From assembly GCA_037138755.1 (NCBI GenBank), contig JBAXHT010000002.1, forward strand, positions 310,001-374,000: a stretch of DNA of 64,000 nucleotides. The letters are read 5' to 3'. The stretch comes from Armatimonadota bacterium. GTDB lineage: Bacteria; Armatimonadota; Fimbriimonadia; Fimbriimonadales; Fimbriimonadaceae. Within the stretch, counting starts at the first letter, position 1; each line of letters opens with the position of its first letter. The notes under the pieces are model-generated. The model was not told the origin of the DNA and made no database searches. It was given only the letters and a program-made list of their open reading frames with translations. The position numbers were made by a program, and so were the translations under genes. Below, piece after piece: positions 16,594 to 24,860 of the stretch.

Positions 16594-17895
16594 ATGGAAA
16601 ACCTAAAGAGCTTTTTGGACGGAGAACTAGACCTGGCCGGTAGCGCCGAGGTCGAGACCCACTTGCGACAGGACGCCGAGCTGGCGAAGATGTCCGCCGA
16701 CTTCTCCGCCCTCTCTGGCGCGCTGAAGGCCATCGACCCCGGTCAGCCTTACGGCCGCGAACAGCTAGAATCCCGCCTCGTCGCCGGAAGCGTCGCCGAG
16801 TCAAAGAAGATTTGGCGGTTCGCCGGCTGGTCTTCGGTTTTGGGGCTGGTGCTGGTTGTGGCGATGATTCCAGGGTTAAAGGCTGGGGGGCCATCTTACA
16901 CGTTGAGGAATCCGCCGAAATCCAAGAATGTGATTGTCGGACGGCAAGAGAATGCTGAGGCTTCGACTCCTTCAATTTCCGGAACAGAATTTACGTCGAA
17001 GACACCAATGGAAAGTGAGGGAAGTGAATCGAAATCTGGGTTGGTGTCGACTCAGGCTAAAGCAGCACCACCATCGAGTAGTTTGTCGGATGAATCGGCC
17101 AACGCGTACGGACTGCGCACTGAAGATGACCGCGGGCGACTACTTCGTGGACTCAGTTCGGCAAATCCGACGATGGATAAGGCGAAGAGTGTGCTGCCGG
17201 CAGACGATGCTGCGAAGCTGGATATGAGCATCGGTAAGAACTCACCCGGCGCACCCTACGGCGTGTACCTGGAGAAGTCCGGCAACGTCACTGTCGAAGT
17301 CGAGGACCTAATGCGCTCGGTCGATGAAGCCACCGGAATGGTGACGAGCCTCAAGGGATTCGTCGTCACCAGCGACATGCAAAACACCGCAGAAGGCGGC
17401 AAGGCCCAGATGACCCTCCGCATCCCTTCGGACAACTTCCCCGCCGCCATGAACAAGCTTCAGGCGATGGGCGCAGTGAAGCAGGTGAACTCAGCGAGCC
17501 AGGACATCACCGGCGAAACTGTCACGTCGGCGGCCAAAACCCGCTCGTGGGCCGACCAAGAAAAGCAGCTCGTCGGTGAGCTTGCCAAGTCGAAGAACCG
17601 AGACGAGAAGTGGCGCATCCGGGGCGAACTCAGCAACGTGAGGGCCAACCTCGAAGCCGAGAAATGGCAGCTGAACAACCTCAAAGAACGAGGCAACTTC
17701 TCCACCATCCAAGCCACCTTCACCCGTGGCACCGGAGGAGGAGGCTGGGCAAAAGGCGCCTTCGGCGATGCCAAGAGCGGCCTCGGCTCAGTGGGCCAAG
17801 TCCTAGGAACCCTAGGCATCTACCTCCTAGTCTTCATCCCCGTCTGGCTCCCGCTGGCGGTGGCAGGTTGGATGGTGAGTCGGCGACGACGATGA
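16594..17895 (+). CDS. Anti-sigma-like/DUF4349 membrane protein
   Basis: A 433-residue protein. Residues 1-48 (LKSFLDGELDLAGSAEVETHLRQD) look like an anti-sigma N-terminus of the zf-HC2 type but without the zinc-binding Cys/His residues. A membrane helix follows at ~75-95 (SVLGLVLVVAMIPGL), then a Ser/Pro/Lys linker. From ~220 there is a DUF4349 domain (VTVEVEDLMRSVDEATGMVTSLKGFVVTSD) with a coiled coil, and a last membrane helix ends in RRRR. It would hold the upstream sigma factor at the membrane and sense an envelope signal through DUF4349; this is inferred from order and domains. A 13-bp hairpin follows. Confidence 0.8.
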   Translation: MENLKSFLDGELDLAGSAEVETHLRQDAELAKMSADFSALSGALKAIDPGQPYGREQLESRLVAGSVAESKKIWRFAGWSSVLGLVLVVAMIPGLKAGGPSYTLRNPPKSKNVIVGRQENAEASTPSISGTEFTSKTPMESEGSESKSGLVSTQAKAAPPSSSLSDESANAYGLRTEDDRGRLLRGLSSANPTMDKAKSVLPADDAAKLDMSIGKNSPGAPYGVYLEKSGNVTVEVEDLMRSVDEATGMVTSLKGFVVTSDMQNTAEGGKAQMTLRIPSDNFPAAMNKLQAMGAVKQVNSASQDITGETVTSAAKTRSWADQEKQLVGELAKSKNRDEKWRIRGELSNVRANLEAEKWQLNNLKERGNFSTIQATFTRGTGGGGWAKGAFGDAKSGLGSVGQVLGTLGIYLLVFIPVWLPLAVAGWMVSRRRR

Positions 17896-17911
17896 CGAGA
17901 GGGACTCTCCA

Positions 17912-17941
17912 AACGGTATTGGTCGCTTGACCAATACCGTT
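17912..17941. terminator. Perfect 13-bp hairpin between convergent genes
   Basis: AACGGTATTGGTC (17912-17924) and GACCAATACCGTT (17929-17941) pair perfectly around GCTT. It lies between the DUF4349 gene and the convergent 66-residue membrane protein gene. There is no T tract on either side. Confidence 0.6.
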
Positions 17942-17945
17942 CCGA

Positions 17946-18146
17946 TTACGGCAGAGTGCGCCTACCGCCGCCGAGAGCTTTTCCCCCGGTACCTCGGTAG
18001 ATCAGGTAGACCACCCCACCAACAATGGCGAGCGGGAGCAACAACTTGGCAATGAACAGGATTGGCGCAACCACGATCTTCCAGACCAGGATAGCGGCGA
18101 TGATCATTCCAACGATCTTGAGCAGATTCTTGTTTGAATCAGACAT
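17946..18146 (-). CDS. Small two-helix membrane protein (66 aa)
   Basis: Starting at MSDSNKNLLKIVGM the protein has two hydrophobic stretches (MIIAAILVWKIVVAPILFI and LLLPLAIVGGVVYLIYR) and a basic, glycine-rich tail. The frame extends 12 codons further upstream, but the ATG at 18146 gives a better N-terminus. I do not recognise the family. It may be a small envelope protein. Confidence 0.6.
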   Translation of the reverse strand: MSDSNKNLLKIVGMIIAAILVWKIVVAPILFIAKLLLPLAIVGGVVYLIYRGTGGKALGGGRRTLP

Positions 18147-18336
18147 ACCATTCAATACGGCAATCCATTGAAAAGGATTCAAGCGGGGCGGAAGTCCCTC
18201 TTCGGCCCGATGTTTAGAGACTGCGACGTACGGGGTAAGGCGTCTTGATATGCTAACCTGTTAACTCCAAATGAAGCTGTTTCAGCCTTGGTTTTGTCGT
18301 GTTTTGAGCTGCTGGCTTTTTGTAGCACGAGGTGAA

Positions 18337-18355
18337 GGTGCGGCTTGCGCCGCAC
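18337..18355 (+). other. Hairpin upstream of tyrA
   Basis: GTGCGGC-TTGC-GCCGCAC forms a 7-bp GC-rich stem about 20 bases before the tyrA start. It could be a terminator remnant or a leader structure; nothing else in the 192-base gap stands out. Confidence 0.35.
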
Positions 18356-18374
18356 ACATTAGTGGTGAATCGGC

Positions 18375-19181
18375 GTGACTATCGGGATCGTCGGGACCGG
18401 GCTCATCGGAGCCTCGATCGGAATGGGGCTGAAGGCTAAAGGACACCGCGTCGTCGGGTTTGATCTCGCAACCGAGAACACGGATATTGCGGTTCGGCGC
18501 TACGCAATCGACGAAGCAGTCTCTCTCGAGGAAGCTTGTCTACCGGACGTCGTCTTCGTAGCAGTTCCGCCGGCCGCGACGGTTGCTGTCTTAGATGCAG
18601 TCTACAAAGCTCGCGGACGAGAAACCTTGGTAACAGATACCGCGAGCATCAAAGCCGACGTTGTCGCCTGGGGAGCAGAGAAAGAGTGGTTCGTCGCTAG
18701 CCATCCCATGGCAGGACACGAGAAAGGGGGACCCAAGTTTGCATCGAACTGGCTGTTTCGTGGAGCGAAGTGGATCATCTGCCCAGGTGCAGCTCCGGCT
18801 TCACAGATGGCTCGGCTCGAATCAGTCGTGAAGGAGTTGGACGCCATACCTGTTCGACTCAGTGCTGCCGAGCATGACCGGACTGCCGCGATCCTCTCAC
18901 ATCTGCCTCACGTCTTGGCTGGACTGCTTCTGGAGACCGGTGCTCAGTTGGAATCCACTGAGGCGAGTGGTGGTTCATGGAAAGACCTGACCCGAGTTGG
19001 CGGAGTTGACCCTGATCTGTGGACCCAAATCTTGCTCGGAAACCGAACAGAAGTTGCTTCAGTATTGGGTGGATACGTTGCGCGACTTGGTGAGCTCCAG
19101 GGCATGATCGAGCAGAGTGACAAGAAAGGCATTGAGAAGTGGCTGAAGGAGATGGCAAAGCTCAAGGGAAAGCAGAAGTGA
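18375..19181 (+). CDS. tyrA: Prephenate/arogenate dehydrogenase
   Basis: A 268-residue NAD(P)-dependent enzyme of tyrosine synthesis. The nucleotide-binding GTGLIGASIG is at residues ~7-16. The catalytic histidine region is ASHPMAGHEKGGP (~110), and AAEHDRTAAILSHLPHVLA (~160) is characteristic of TyrA. It starts with GTG. Its stop overlaps the aroA start (GTGA), so it heads the tyrA-aroA-cmk operon. No chorismate mutase domain is fused. Confidence 0.92.
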   Translation: MTIGIVGTGLIGASIGMGLKAKGHRVVGFDLATENTDIAVRRYAIDEAVSLEEACLPDVVFVAVPPAATVAVLDAVYKARGRETLVTDTASIKADVVAWGAEKEWFVASHPMAGHEKGGPKFASNWLFRGAKWIICPGAAPASQMARLESVVKELDAIPVRLSAAEHDRTAAILSHLPHVLAGLLLETGAQLESTEASGGSWKDLTRVGGVDPDLWTQILLGNRTEVASVLGGYVARLGELQGMIEQSDKKGIEKWLKEMAKLKGKQK

Positions 19182-20467
19182 AGCTCACTATCAACCCCGT
19201 GTGCTCGATCAACGGTTCGATCAGACCGCCAAGCGACAAATCGCTCACGCACCGAGCTTACATGTTCGCGGCGTTCGCTTCATCCGAGTCTGTTGTTCGA
19301 AACCCATTGCGTGGTGAGGACTGTGAAAACACTCTTCGAGCGATGATCCACCTCGGCCTGCGACACGAGATGTTAGGTCCGGAGGAGCTGAGGTTGATCC
19401 CAACTAAGGAATGGATGCAGCCGTACGGACCAATCGATTGCGGCAACAGCGGAACCACGATGCGCCTCCTAGCTGGCCTTGTCGCCTCGCGTCCTCTGAA
19501 CATAACTTTCATTGGCGACGCAAGTCTTTCAAAGCGACCCATGGGTCGGATCAGGACTCCTCTCGAACTGATGGGAGCCGAAATCGAGGGCGAGCGACCT
19601 CCGCTGACAATTCGAGGCGGCTCCCTCAAAGGGATTGACTACATCAGCCCGGTCGCAAGCGCGCAAGTCAAGAGCTGTACCCTTCTTGCCGGACTCAGGG
19701 CCGAGGGCATCACTTCGGTTTCCGAACCTTCACTATCGCGCGACCATACGGAAAGAATGCTGAGAGCGATGGGGTGCCAACTCACGACTGAAGGACTGAA
19801 AGTGAGCATCGAAGGTGGCCAGGAAGGACACGGATTTGAGTTCAATGTCCCTGGCGATATCAGCTCTGCTGCATTCTTCGTAGTGGCAACGGCTCTGCTT
19901 CCAAACAGCCGCTTAGAAGTAATCGAGTTGAGCGTAAACCCAACCAGGACTGGTTTGCTGGATGTTCTCACCCAATGTCAAACTCCCTTTGCCCTGTTCG
20001 ACATTCAAGAACAACTCGGCGAGCCTGTGGGCTCATTAGTTGTCGAGACTGCTAACCACCTTCAACCATTCTCTATTGAAGGCGACCTTGTGCCGAGACT
20101 CATCGATGAAATCCCCGTTTTGGCGGTCCTCGCCACTCAATGTGAAGGCACCTCCATTATTCGGAATGCGAAGGAGCTGAGAGTCAAAGAAAGTGATCGG
20201 ATTGAGCTTGTCGCCAATGGTCTCCGAGGCATGGGAGCGAAAGTAGAAACTTTCGAGGATGGCATGGCAATCACAGGTCCGACGAAGCTACGAGCCACGA
20301 AGATCGACGCCCACGGTGATCACCGGATCGCGATGGCCTTCGCTATCGCCGGGCTTATTGCCGAAGGCACTACGGAGATCGACGGCGCCGACTCCATCGC
20401 AACCAGCTTCCCCGGATTTGAAGTCGAGCTTGCCCGACTCTGTCAACCAGTAAACTCCAACCTATGA
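19178..20467 (+). CDS. aroA: 3-phosphoshikimate 1-carboxyvinyltransferase (EPSP synthase)
   Basis: A 429-residue enzyme joining shikimate 3-phosphate and phosphoenolpyruvate, the sixth shikimate step. It shows PPSDKSLTHRAYMFAA (phosphate binding), DCGNSGTTMRLLAG, SAQVKSCTLLAGL, PGDISSAAFFVVA, KELRVKESDRIE and AHGDHRIAMAFAIAG. The GTG at 19178 overlaps the tyrA stop by 4 bases and gives the expected N-terminus. Upstream in-frame ATG codons lie inside tyrA. Confidence 0.96.
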   Translation: MKLTINPVCSINGSIRPPSDKSLTHRAYMFAAFASSESVVRNPLRGEDCENTLRAMIHLGLRHEMLGPEELRLIPTKEWMQPYGPIDCGNSGTTMRLLAGLVASRPLNITFIGDASLSKRPMGRIRTPLELMGAEIEGERPPLTIRGGSLKGIDYISPVASAQVKSCTLLAGLRAEGITSVSEPSLSRDHTERMLRAMGCQLTTEGLKVSIEGGQEGHGFEFNVPGDISSAAFFVVATALLPNSRLEVIELSVNPTRTGLLDVLTQCQTPFALFDIQEQLGEPVGSLVVETANHLQPFSIEGDLVPRLIDEIPVLAVLATQCEGTSIIRNAKELRVKESDRIELVANGLRGMGAKVETFEDGMAITGPTKLRATKIDAHGDHRIAMAFAIAGLIAEGTTEIDGADSIATSFPGFEVELARLCQPVNSNL

Positions 20468-21129
20468 AACCAGTCATCGCCATCGACGGACCCGCAGGAG
20501 CCGGGAAGAGCACGGTGAGCAAGCTCATCGCTAAGGAGCTTGAGCTTAGCTACCTTGATACGGGCGCGATGTATCGTTGCCTCGCGTTTAAGGCTCTAGA
20601 AGCTGGTCTTACAGTTCAAGACGGCCACAAAGCCGCAGAGATGATGGGTGACATCCACATCACATTCGGCGTCGGCGAGCCGCAACCTGTTTTCATCAAT
20701 GGTGAGGACGTCACCGCCCGTATCCGAACTCCTGAAATTGGTGAGGCCGCAAGCGCCCTGAGCCAGTTCACACCCGTCAGGCAAAAGATGGTTGCGCTTC
20801 AGCAGGAGCTGGTTCGGGGAGGCGGGGTGATTCTTGAGGGTCGAGATGTCACAACCGTTGTCGCTCCGGATGCGACGCTCAAAATCTATCTTACTGCTAG
20901 CTTGGAAGAGCGGGCGAAGAGACGGCAGCGCGAGTTTATTGAGAAGGGGATGGAGGCTGGGTTTCAGGATGTTCGCAACCAGATCGAGTTAAGGGATCAC
21001 CGGGATATCAATCGGGACGATTCGCCTCTGAAGGTCGCTGATGATGCGATTATTGTCGAATCCGCTGACCGGTCTCCGGAAGAGGTTGCGGCGAAAATCA
21101 TCTCTCACCTGAAAGCCAAGTTGCAGTAA
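20464..21129 (+). CDS. cmk: Cytidylate kinase
   Basis: A 221-residue kinase for CMP/dCMP. The P-loop GPAGAGKSTVSKLIAKEL is at residues ~7-24, LDTGAMYRCLAF follows, and GRDVTTVVAPDATLKIYLTAS marks the nucleotide-binding lid region. It overlaps aroA by 4 bases; the aroA-cmk pairing is common in bacteria. Confidence 0.96.
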   Translation: MKPVIAIDGPAGAGKSTVSKLIAKELELSYLDTGAMYRCLAFKALEAGLTVQDGHKAAEMMGDIHITFGVGEPQPVFINGEDVTARIRTPEIGEAASALSQFTPVRQKMVALQQELVRGGGVILEGRDVTTVVAPDATLKIYLTASLEERAKRRQREFIEKGMEAGFQDVRNQIELRDHRDINRDDSPLKVADDAIIVESADRSPEEVAAKIISHLKAKLQ

Positions 21130-21179
21130 ACTCGGCGGGTTCCCGACCAGCGTCGGCACGGGACACCAGTGTAACAAAA

Positions 21180-22067
21180 ATGGCTGCATTTTCGGGACCC
21201 CGCGACTGGGGCAGACTTCTTACGGCGATGGTGACCCCGTTCGACGCGAACGGCGGAGTGAATTTTAAGGAAGCTCGGCGGCTTGCGGCTTACTTGGTGG
21301 ATGTTCAGAAAAACGACGGGCTTGTTGTGAACGGGACCACCGGAGAGTCGCCGACCCTCTCGGAAGACGAGAAGTTCCGGCTTCTGACCGAGGTATTGGA
21401 AGAAGTTGGCGACCGGGCGGCAATTGTTTTTGGGGCTGGTTCTAACGACACAGCCGATTCCGTTTTTTGCACCAAGAAGGCGACCGAGCTAGGGGCGCAC
21501 GGGATTATGATCGTGAATCCGTATTACAACAAGCCGGGGCAACGAGGTTTGGTGGCACATTTTAAGGCTTGCGCCGAGGCGACTTCCCTTCCAGTTCTGG
21601 TCTACAACATCATCCCACGTTCTGCCATCAATCTCGAGACGCCTTACTTGCTTGAGCTGGCTAAGATTCCGAACATTGTCGGAGTTAAGGAGGCCAGTGG
21701 TTCGGTTCCTCAGATCAGCGATGTCTGCGGATCGGCGCCGGAGGGTTTCCGGGTTTATTGCGGTGACGATGCTCTGACGCTCTCGACCTTGGCGCTTGGG
21801 GCGCATGGCGTGGTTAGCGTTGCTGGGCACGTTGTTGGCGCGCAGATTAAGCAGATGATCGAGCTGTTTCCGACCGACCCGGCGGGGGCGGCGAAGATTC
21901 ACCATGAAATCATGCCGGTGATCAAGGCTTGCTTTGTTGCTCCGAATCCGGTTCCGGTGAAGTGGATGCTTTCGCAACGTGGCTTTGATTGCGCTTCAGT
22001 TCGACTTCCGTTGGTTCCGCTTGATGAATCGGAACTGAATTCGATCAAATCTGCGTTCAAAGGGTAA
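21180..22067 (+). CDS. dapA: 4-hydroxy-tetrahydrodipicolinate synthase
   Basis: A 295-residue lyase-fold enzyme condensing pyruvate with aspartate semialdehyde at the first step of the diaminopimelate/lysine branch. It shows LLTAMVTPFDANG, VNGTTGESPTLSEDEKFRL, VNPYYNKPGQRGLVAHF, YNIIPRSAINL and VGVKEASGSV containing the Schiff-base lysine. It begins 50 bases after cmk and may be in the same transcript. The later pathway genes dapD and dapE are 34 kb away at 56-58 kb. Confidence 0.95.
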   Translation: MAAFSGPRDWGRLLTAMVTPFDANGGVNFKEARRLAAYLVDVQKNDGLVVNGTTGESPTLSEDEKFRLLTEVLEEVGDRAAIVFGAGSNDTADSVFCTKKATELGAHGIMIVNPYYNKPGQRGLVAHFKACAEATSLPVLVYNIIPRSAINLETPYLLELAKIPNIVGVKEASGSVPQISDVCGSAPEGFRVYCGDDALTLSTLALGAHGVVSVAGHVVGAQIKQMIELFPTDPAGAAKIHHEIMPVIKACFVAPNPVPVKWMLSQRGFDCASVRLPLVPLDESELNSIKSAFKG

Positions 22068-22073
22068 AACCCG

Positions 22074-22841
22074 ATGATGTTTCGCCGCCTCCTTTCCGCC
22101 ATCTGTTTCTGCCTGGTGGCGGGGGCTTGTCAGGCTTATCCGGCGTTTTATGACGTGCTGATGAAGCAGTATGCCTTCAAGCCGGAGTCGGCGGCGGCGA
22201 AGGCGAAATGCCAAATTTGTCACGATGGCAAGCCGCCGAAGTTGAATCTGTTTGGAAAACAGGTCAAGCCAGTTTTGCCCCCGGATTACACTTTGACTCC
22301 CGCCGCATTGGAGAAAGTATCGGCTGCCGACGCGGATGGCGACGGTCTCTCGAACGGTGACGAACTGAAGGCTGGGCAACTTCCTGCCGTCAAAGAGGCA
22401 CCGACTGGACAACCCGACACTCCTAAAGTCATCGAGACAAGCAGCGGCCAGCTAATCCCCAAACACTCGATGCACCCAGCGGTGGCGCACTTCCCTTTGG
22501 CTCTTTGGGCGGTGGCGGCATTCTTCGAGCTTTTTGGTCGGTACATGAAGCAGAAGCTTTATCACGATGTTGCGGTTGCGAACCTCGGTTTGGGCCTGAT
22601 CGCCTCGATTGCAACGATCGGAACCGGAATCGCCGCAATGCTCCGCCTTGGCTACTGGCCGCTCACCGCGAACCCGATGATCATTCACCTTGCGCTAGCG
22701 AGCGGAAGCACCCTCCTTGCCCTCGGAGCCTGGTCACAGCGCAAGAAAGAAGGTCTCGGATTTCTCGCCCTGCTTTGCCTCAGCGCGGGTTCGGTCCTGC
22801 TCGCTGGGCATTTTGGCGGAGACATGGTTTTTGGTCAATAA
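22074..22841 (+). CDS. Heme-binding, DUF2231 membrane protein
   Basis: A 255-residue exported membrane protein. A signal peptide (LLSAICFCLVAGACQA) is followed by a single c-type heme motif CQICH near residue 43 and an acidic calcium-loop-like motif DADGDGLSNGDE near 83. After a Pro/Thr linker a DUF2231 domain begins with HSMHPAVAHFPLALWAVAAFFELFG and has four membrane helices. DUF2231 proteins often accompany respiratory or cytochrome modules. The start could be either of two adjacent ATGs. It lies 6 bases after dapA, but its function does not suggest a shared pathway. Confidence 0.75.
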   Translation: MMFRRLLSAICFCLVAGACQAYPAFYDVLMKQYAFKPESAAAKAKCQICHDGKPPKLNLFGKQVKPVLPPDYTLTPAALEKVSAADADGDGLSNGDELKAGQLPAVKEAPTGQPDTPKVIETSSGQLIPKHSMHPAVAHFPLALWAVAAFFELFGRYMKQKLYHDVAVANLGLGLIASIATIGTGIAAMLRLGYWPLTANPMIIHLALASGSTLLALGAWSQRKKEGLGFLALLCLSAGSVLLAGHFGGDMVFGQ

Positions 22842-22884
22842 TTTGGAACAGAAACACTCCTTTCTGAGTTAATATTGATATGCA

Positions 22885-23022
22885 GGCTGTGTAGCCAGCG
22901 CCGAGTTCCGCCTTTCAAAAAGCGGGAACGGGGGACCCATCACTTGGGGTGAATTCTTGGGAAACCGAGGAAGGGACGCTCTTGGCCCTAACCCGTCAGC
23001 TAACCCCGTAGGCGAACGAGAG
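22885..23022 (+). ncRNA. Cyclic di-AMP riboswitch (ydaO-yuaA type)
   Basis: Conserved blocks of the family occur in the right order and spacing on the plus strand: GCCGAGTTCCGCC (22900-22912), GGGGGACCCA (22930-22939), TTGGGGTGAA (22944-22953), then ACCCGTCAGCTAACCCCGTAGGCG (22991-23014). The first and last blocks can close the long-range stem. These RNAs bind c-di-AMP and usually switch off genes for potassium uptake, osmolyte transport or cell-wall hydrolases. No such gene follows: the next 900 bases on this strand hold only repeats. Confidence 0.85.
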
Positions 23023-23154
23023 ATGTAGCGCGAGCAATCATCCCCCGGTTCACAGTTTGGGTCGCCATTGTGCGCCCCTTGCACCTCCTGGTCGGGGCTT
23101 CGGACGTTCACGTTCGGGGCCTCGGTTGCTTTTGGGAGCTCCCAGTTTTCGGAA

Positions 23155-23450
23155 AGAACTGCGACGCATTTTGGTGGGTAGTCCGGTTCAACTACGAGCC
23201 GAAATTTCGTTTTTGTTGGGTAGGGTTGGGTAGGCGCGTTGAGGCTTGAGCGAGAGAGAACTGCGACGCATTTTGTGGGGCGCGTAGGTTCGGAGATTGT
23301 TCACTTTCAGAGATTTGTGGGGCGCAAGGGGCGCTGAGGAGTCTTGAGATTGGCAGAGAACTGCGACGCATTTTGGTGGGGACAATAGGTTCAAATGGGT
23401 TCTCATTTTTCGTTTTTAGTGGGGACAAGTGGGGACAAGGTTTTGATTTG
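23155..23450 (+). repeat. Three ~100-bp diverged repeat units
   Basis: CTGCGACGCA occurs at 23159, 23261 and 23361, each preceded by AGAA and followed by TTTTG(G)TGGG. The spacing is 102 and 100 bp. Each unit continues with a GGTTC word and a TTTCGTTTTT- or ATTTGTGGGG-like word, then GTTGAG/CTTGAGA before the next unit. The third unit merges with dispersed repeat copy B. Units are far too diverged to be CRISPR repeats. Confidence 0.65.
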
Positions 23451-23600
23451 GGAGTTGGAGCCTCGGTGGTCGCTTTGCTCGAACTTGGCGTGGCCAGGCG
23501 AGACGCGAGGACCCATCGGGGTCTATCACGAGCAAGTCTCAAAATTTGGATCATCACCTTGTAGGCAACGTAAAGTGGGGTTTGTCAACCTTTTCTTGGT
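23355..23600 (+). repeat. Dispersed repeat, copy B
   Basis: This is the plus-strand counterpart of 15785-16003 (minus). Shared words in order include GAGAACTGCGACGC, GGTTCAAATGGGTTCTCATTTTTC, TGGGGACAAGG, TCGCTTTGCTCG, CAAGTCT, TTGATC/TGGATCATCACTT-like and GAGGCAAC/GTAGGCAAC. It contains a duplicated TGGGGACAAG. Confidence 0.75.
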
Positions 23601-23928
23601 ATTTCGGGCTTCACTAATCGGCTATTGAAGGCTGTAGTTGGGAACAGGTTGGCACTGGGAGCCTGCTAAAGCCCCGATTTCATCGGGGCACTCCCAAAGT
23701 TGCTCTGGCGCCGTCTGCGTTGGCAAAGGTTTTAGCCTGCGGGGTCGCGGACCGCCAGGCATCAGAAGTTGGGTTGGATTGGGAGTCATGTGCCGGGGTT
23801 CTCTTTGACCGGCCGCGACAAGTCGCTGGTATGAAAAGCGGTGCCATGCCACCGCACTCCAAAAGGTGCTTTTGCAGCCGCCTAATCTGGCGGTGGCCTT
23901 AGCGAGCGGCGTCGCGGATCCCGAGGCA

Positions 23929-24522
23929 TCAGAATGGGTTTGTCTCGTTTAGATTGTGCGAAGCACTAAAGGCTCTCGCCCGGTCATCCTTGTGGCCACC
24001 GTTGGTTGCAAAGATTCCCAAGACCGACACCACCAGGTCCCGCTGTGCTTTCGTCTTGACTTTGGCTCTGCCCATGGACTCGATAACCGCGATTCTAAGC
24101 CCGCGATCGTCAGTATTTCGAAAACCGTGACAGACAGTGAGGTAGGAGATAAGATCTCTATCGTTGAGCCGACAGGCTTCAAAAGTGTCCATCAGCTTGT
24201 ACTTATCCAGGTTCGTCCGGGAGTTCTCAACGGTGCGACACCATTCGTCCACATGCGTGCGAAAGTACTTCGCCGATACCTGAATCGCCTGAATCCGGAT
24301 CTCCTGGTCAGGATCATTAATCAACTCAAGTCTCTGTTGATTTGGGAGTCTTATGATGAGTTTTCGCAACTGCTCGCCGGCTCGGCTGGACACTTCGTAG
24401 TCCTCAGAGCAAGATAGCCTTGCGAGCCGAAGCCATTCGCCCCTCTCAACTTGTTTTAGAGTCCCTGCGGCCGGATGAGCCGCGAAAACATTCACACACA
24501 CTGCAGCAAGTAAAGCTCCCAT
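23929..24522 (-). CDS. Secreted HEAT-like hypothetical protein
   Basis: A 197-residue protein with a signal peptide (MGALLAAVCVNVFAAHPAAG). The body is helical with two-helix units reminiscent of HEAT repeats (EVSSRAGEQLRKLIIRLPNQQRLELINDPDQEIRIQAIQVSAKYF and LRIAVIESMGRAKVKTKAQRDLVVSVLGIFA). TATCAA lies 7 bases before the ATG, consistent with a leaderless message. The function is unknown. The reading frame is intact, unlike its neighbours. Confidence 0.6.
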   Translation of the reverse strand: MGALLAAVCVNVFAAHPAAGTLKQVERGEWLRLARLSCSEDYEVSSRAGEQLRKLIIRLPNQQRLELINDPDQEIRIQAIQVSAKYFRTHVDEWCRTVENSRTNLDKYKLMDTFEACRLNDRDLISYLTVCHGFRNTDDRGLRIAVIESMGRAKVKTKAQRDLVVSVLGIFATNGGHKDDRARAFSASHNLNETNPF

Positions 24523-24699
24523 CTACTAGTTGATACCTCCAAGGCATTCCATTAACCTACCAGTAACGTCTCTCCTTTCCGGATGTTTTGCACCTCCACC
24601 TGCCCCCGGGCAGTTTATAAATTCGTGAACAAGAGGATCAGATCGGGCGTGGGGGTGGCACACCTGTAGGGTGCACTTGGAGCATGAACGGCTTTGGAC

Positions 24700-24860
24700 C
24701 GCCCCTTTCGACAAAATCTGGAGGCGCCGAGTAACTTCTGTTCCATCCAAGATGATGTTGGAGACACTTTGGCCCACGTTCTCGACCTTCTTAAGGCCGT
24801 CTCAATCGTAGGTGTAGGTGTTCAACGTCGCATCCTCAGCGAATGTCGCCATCCGGTTCT
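24700..24860 (-). pseudogene. RHS-repeat protein fragment, copy 2 (decayed)
   Basis: On the minus strand the translation reads EDATLNTYTYD, a TGA stop, DGLKKVENVGQSVSNIILDGTEV. This is the standard RHS core stretch (N-x-Y-x-Y-D-x-D-G-L ... I-W-D-G-T-x-Y) with a tryptophan or other codon changed to TGA. No start, no flanking YD repeats and no intact toxin end are present, so it is a remnant. Confidence 0.65.

Larger units (their letters stand above)
22842..23928. other. Gene-free 1.1-kb region with riboswitch and repeats
   Basis: No open frame here looks coding on either strand. It contains a c-di-AMP riboswitch, three roughly 100-bp spaced repeat units, copy B of a dispersed repeat, a palindromic GGGAGCTCCC, a CCCCGAT-TTC-ATCGGGG hairpin (23671-23689) and short shared words such as GTCGCGGAnCC..GAGGCATC, which recur at about 27150-27180. 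It appears to be a decayed accessory segment. Confidence 0.7.

Noticed and set aside
23155-23400. Possible CRISPR array because of regular ~100-bp spacing
   Set aside because: The conserved head is only ~18 bases, units are diverged, spacing is too long for CRISPR spacers, and no cas genes are present.
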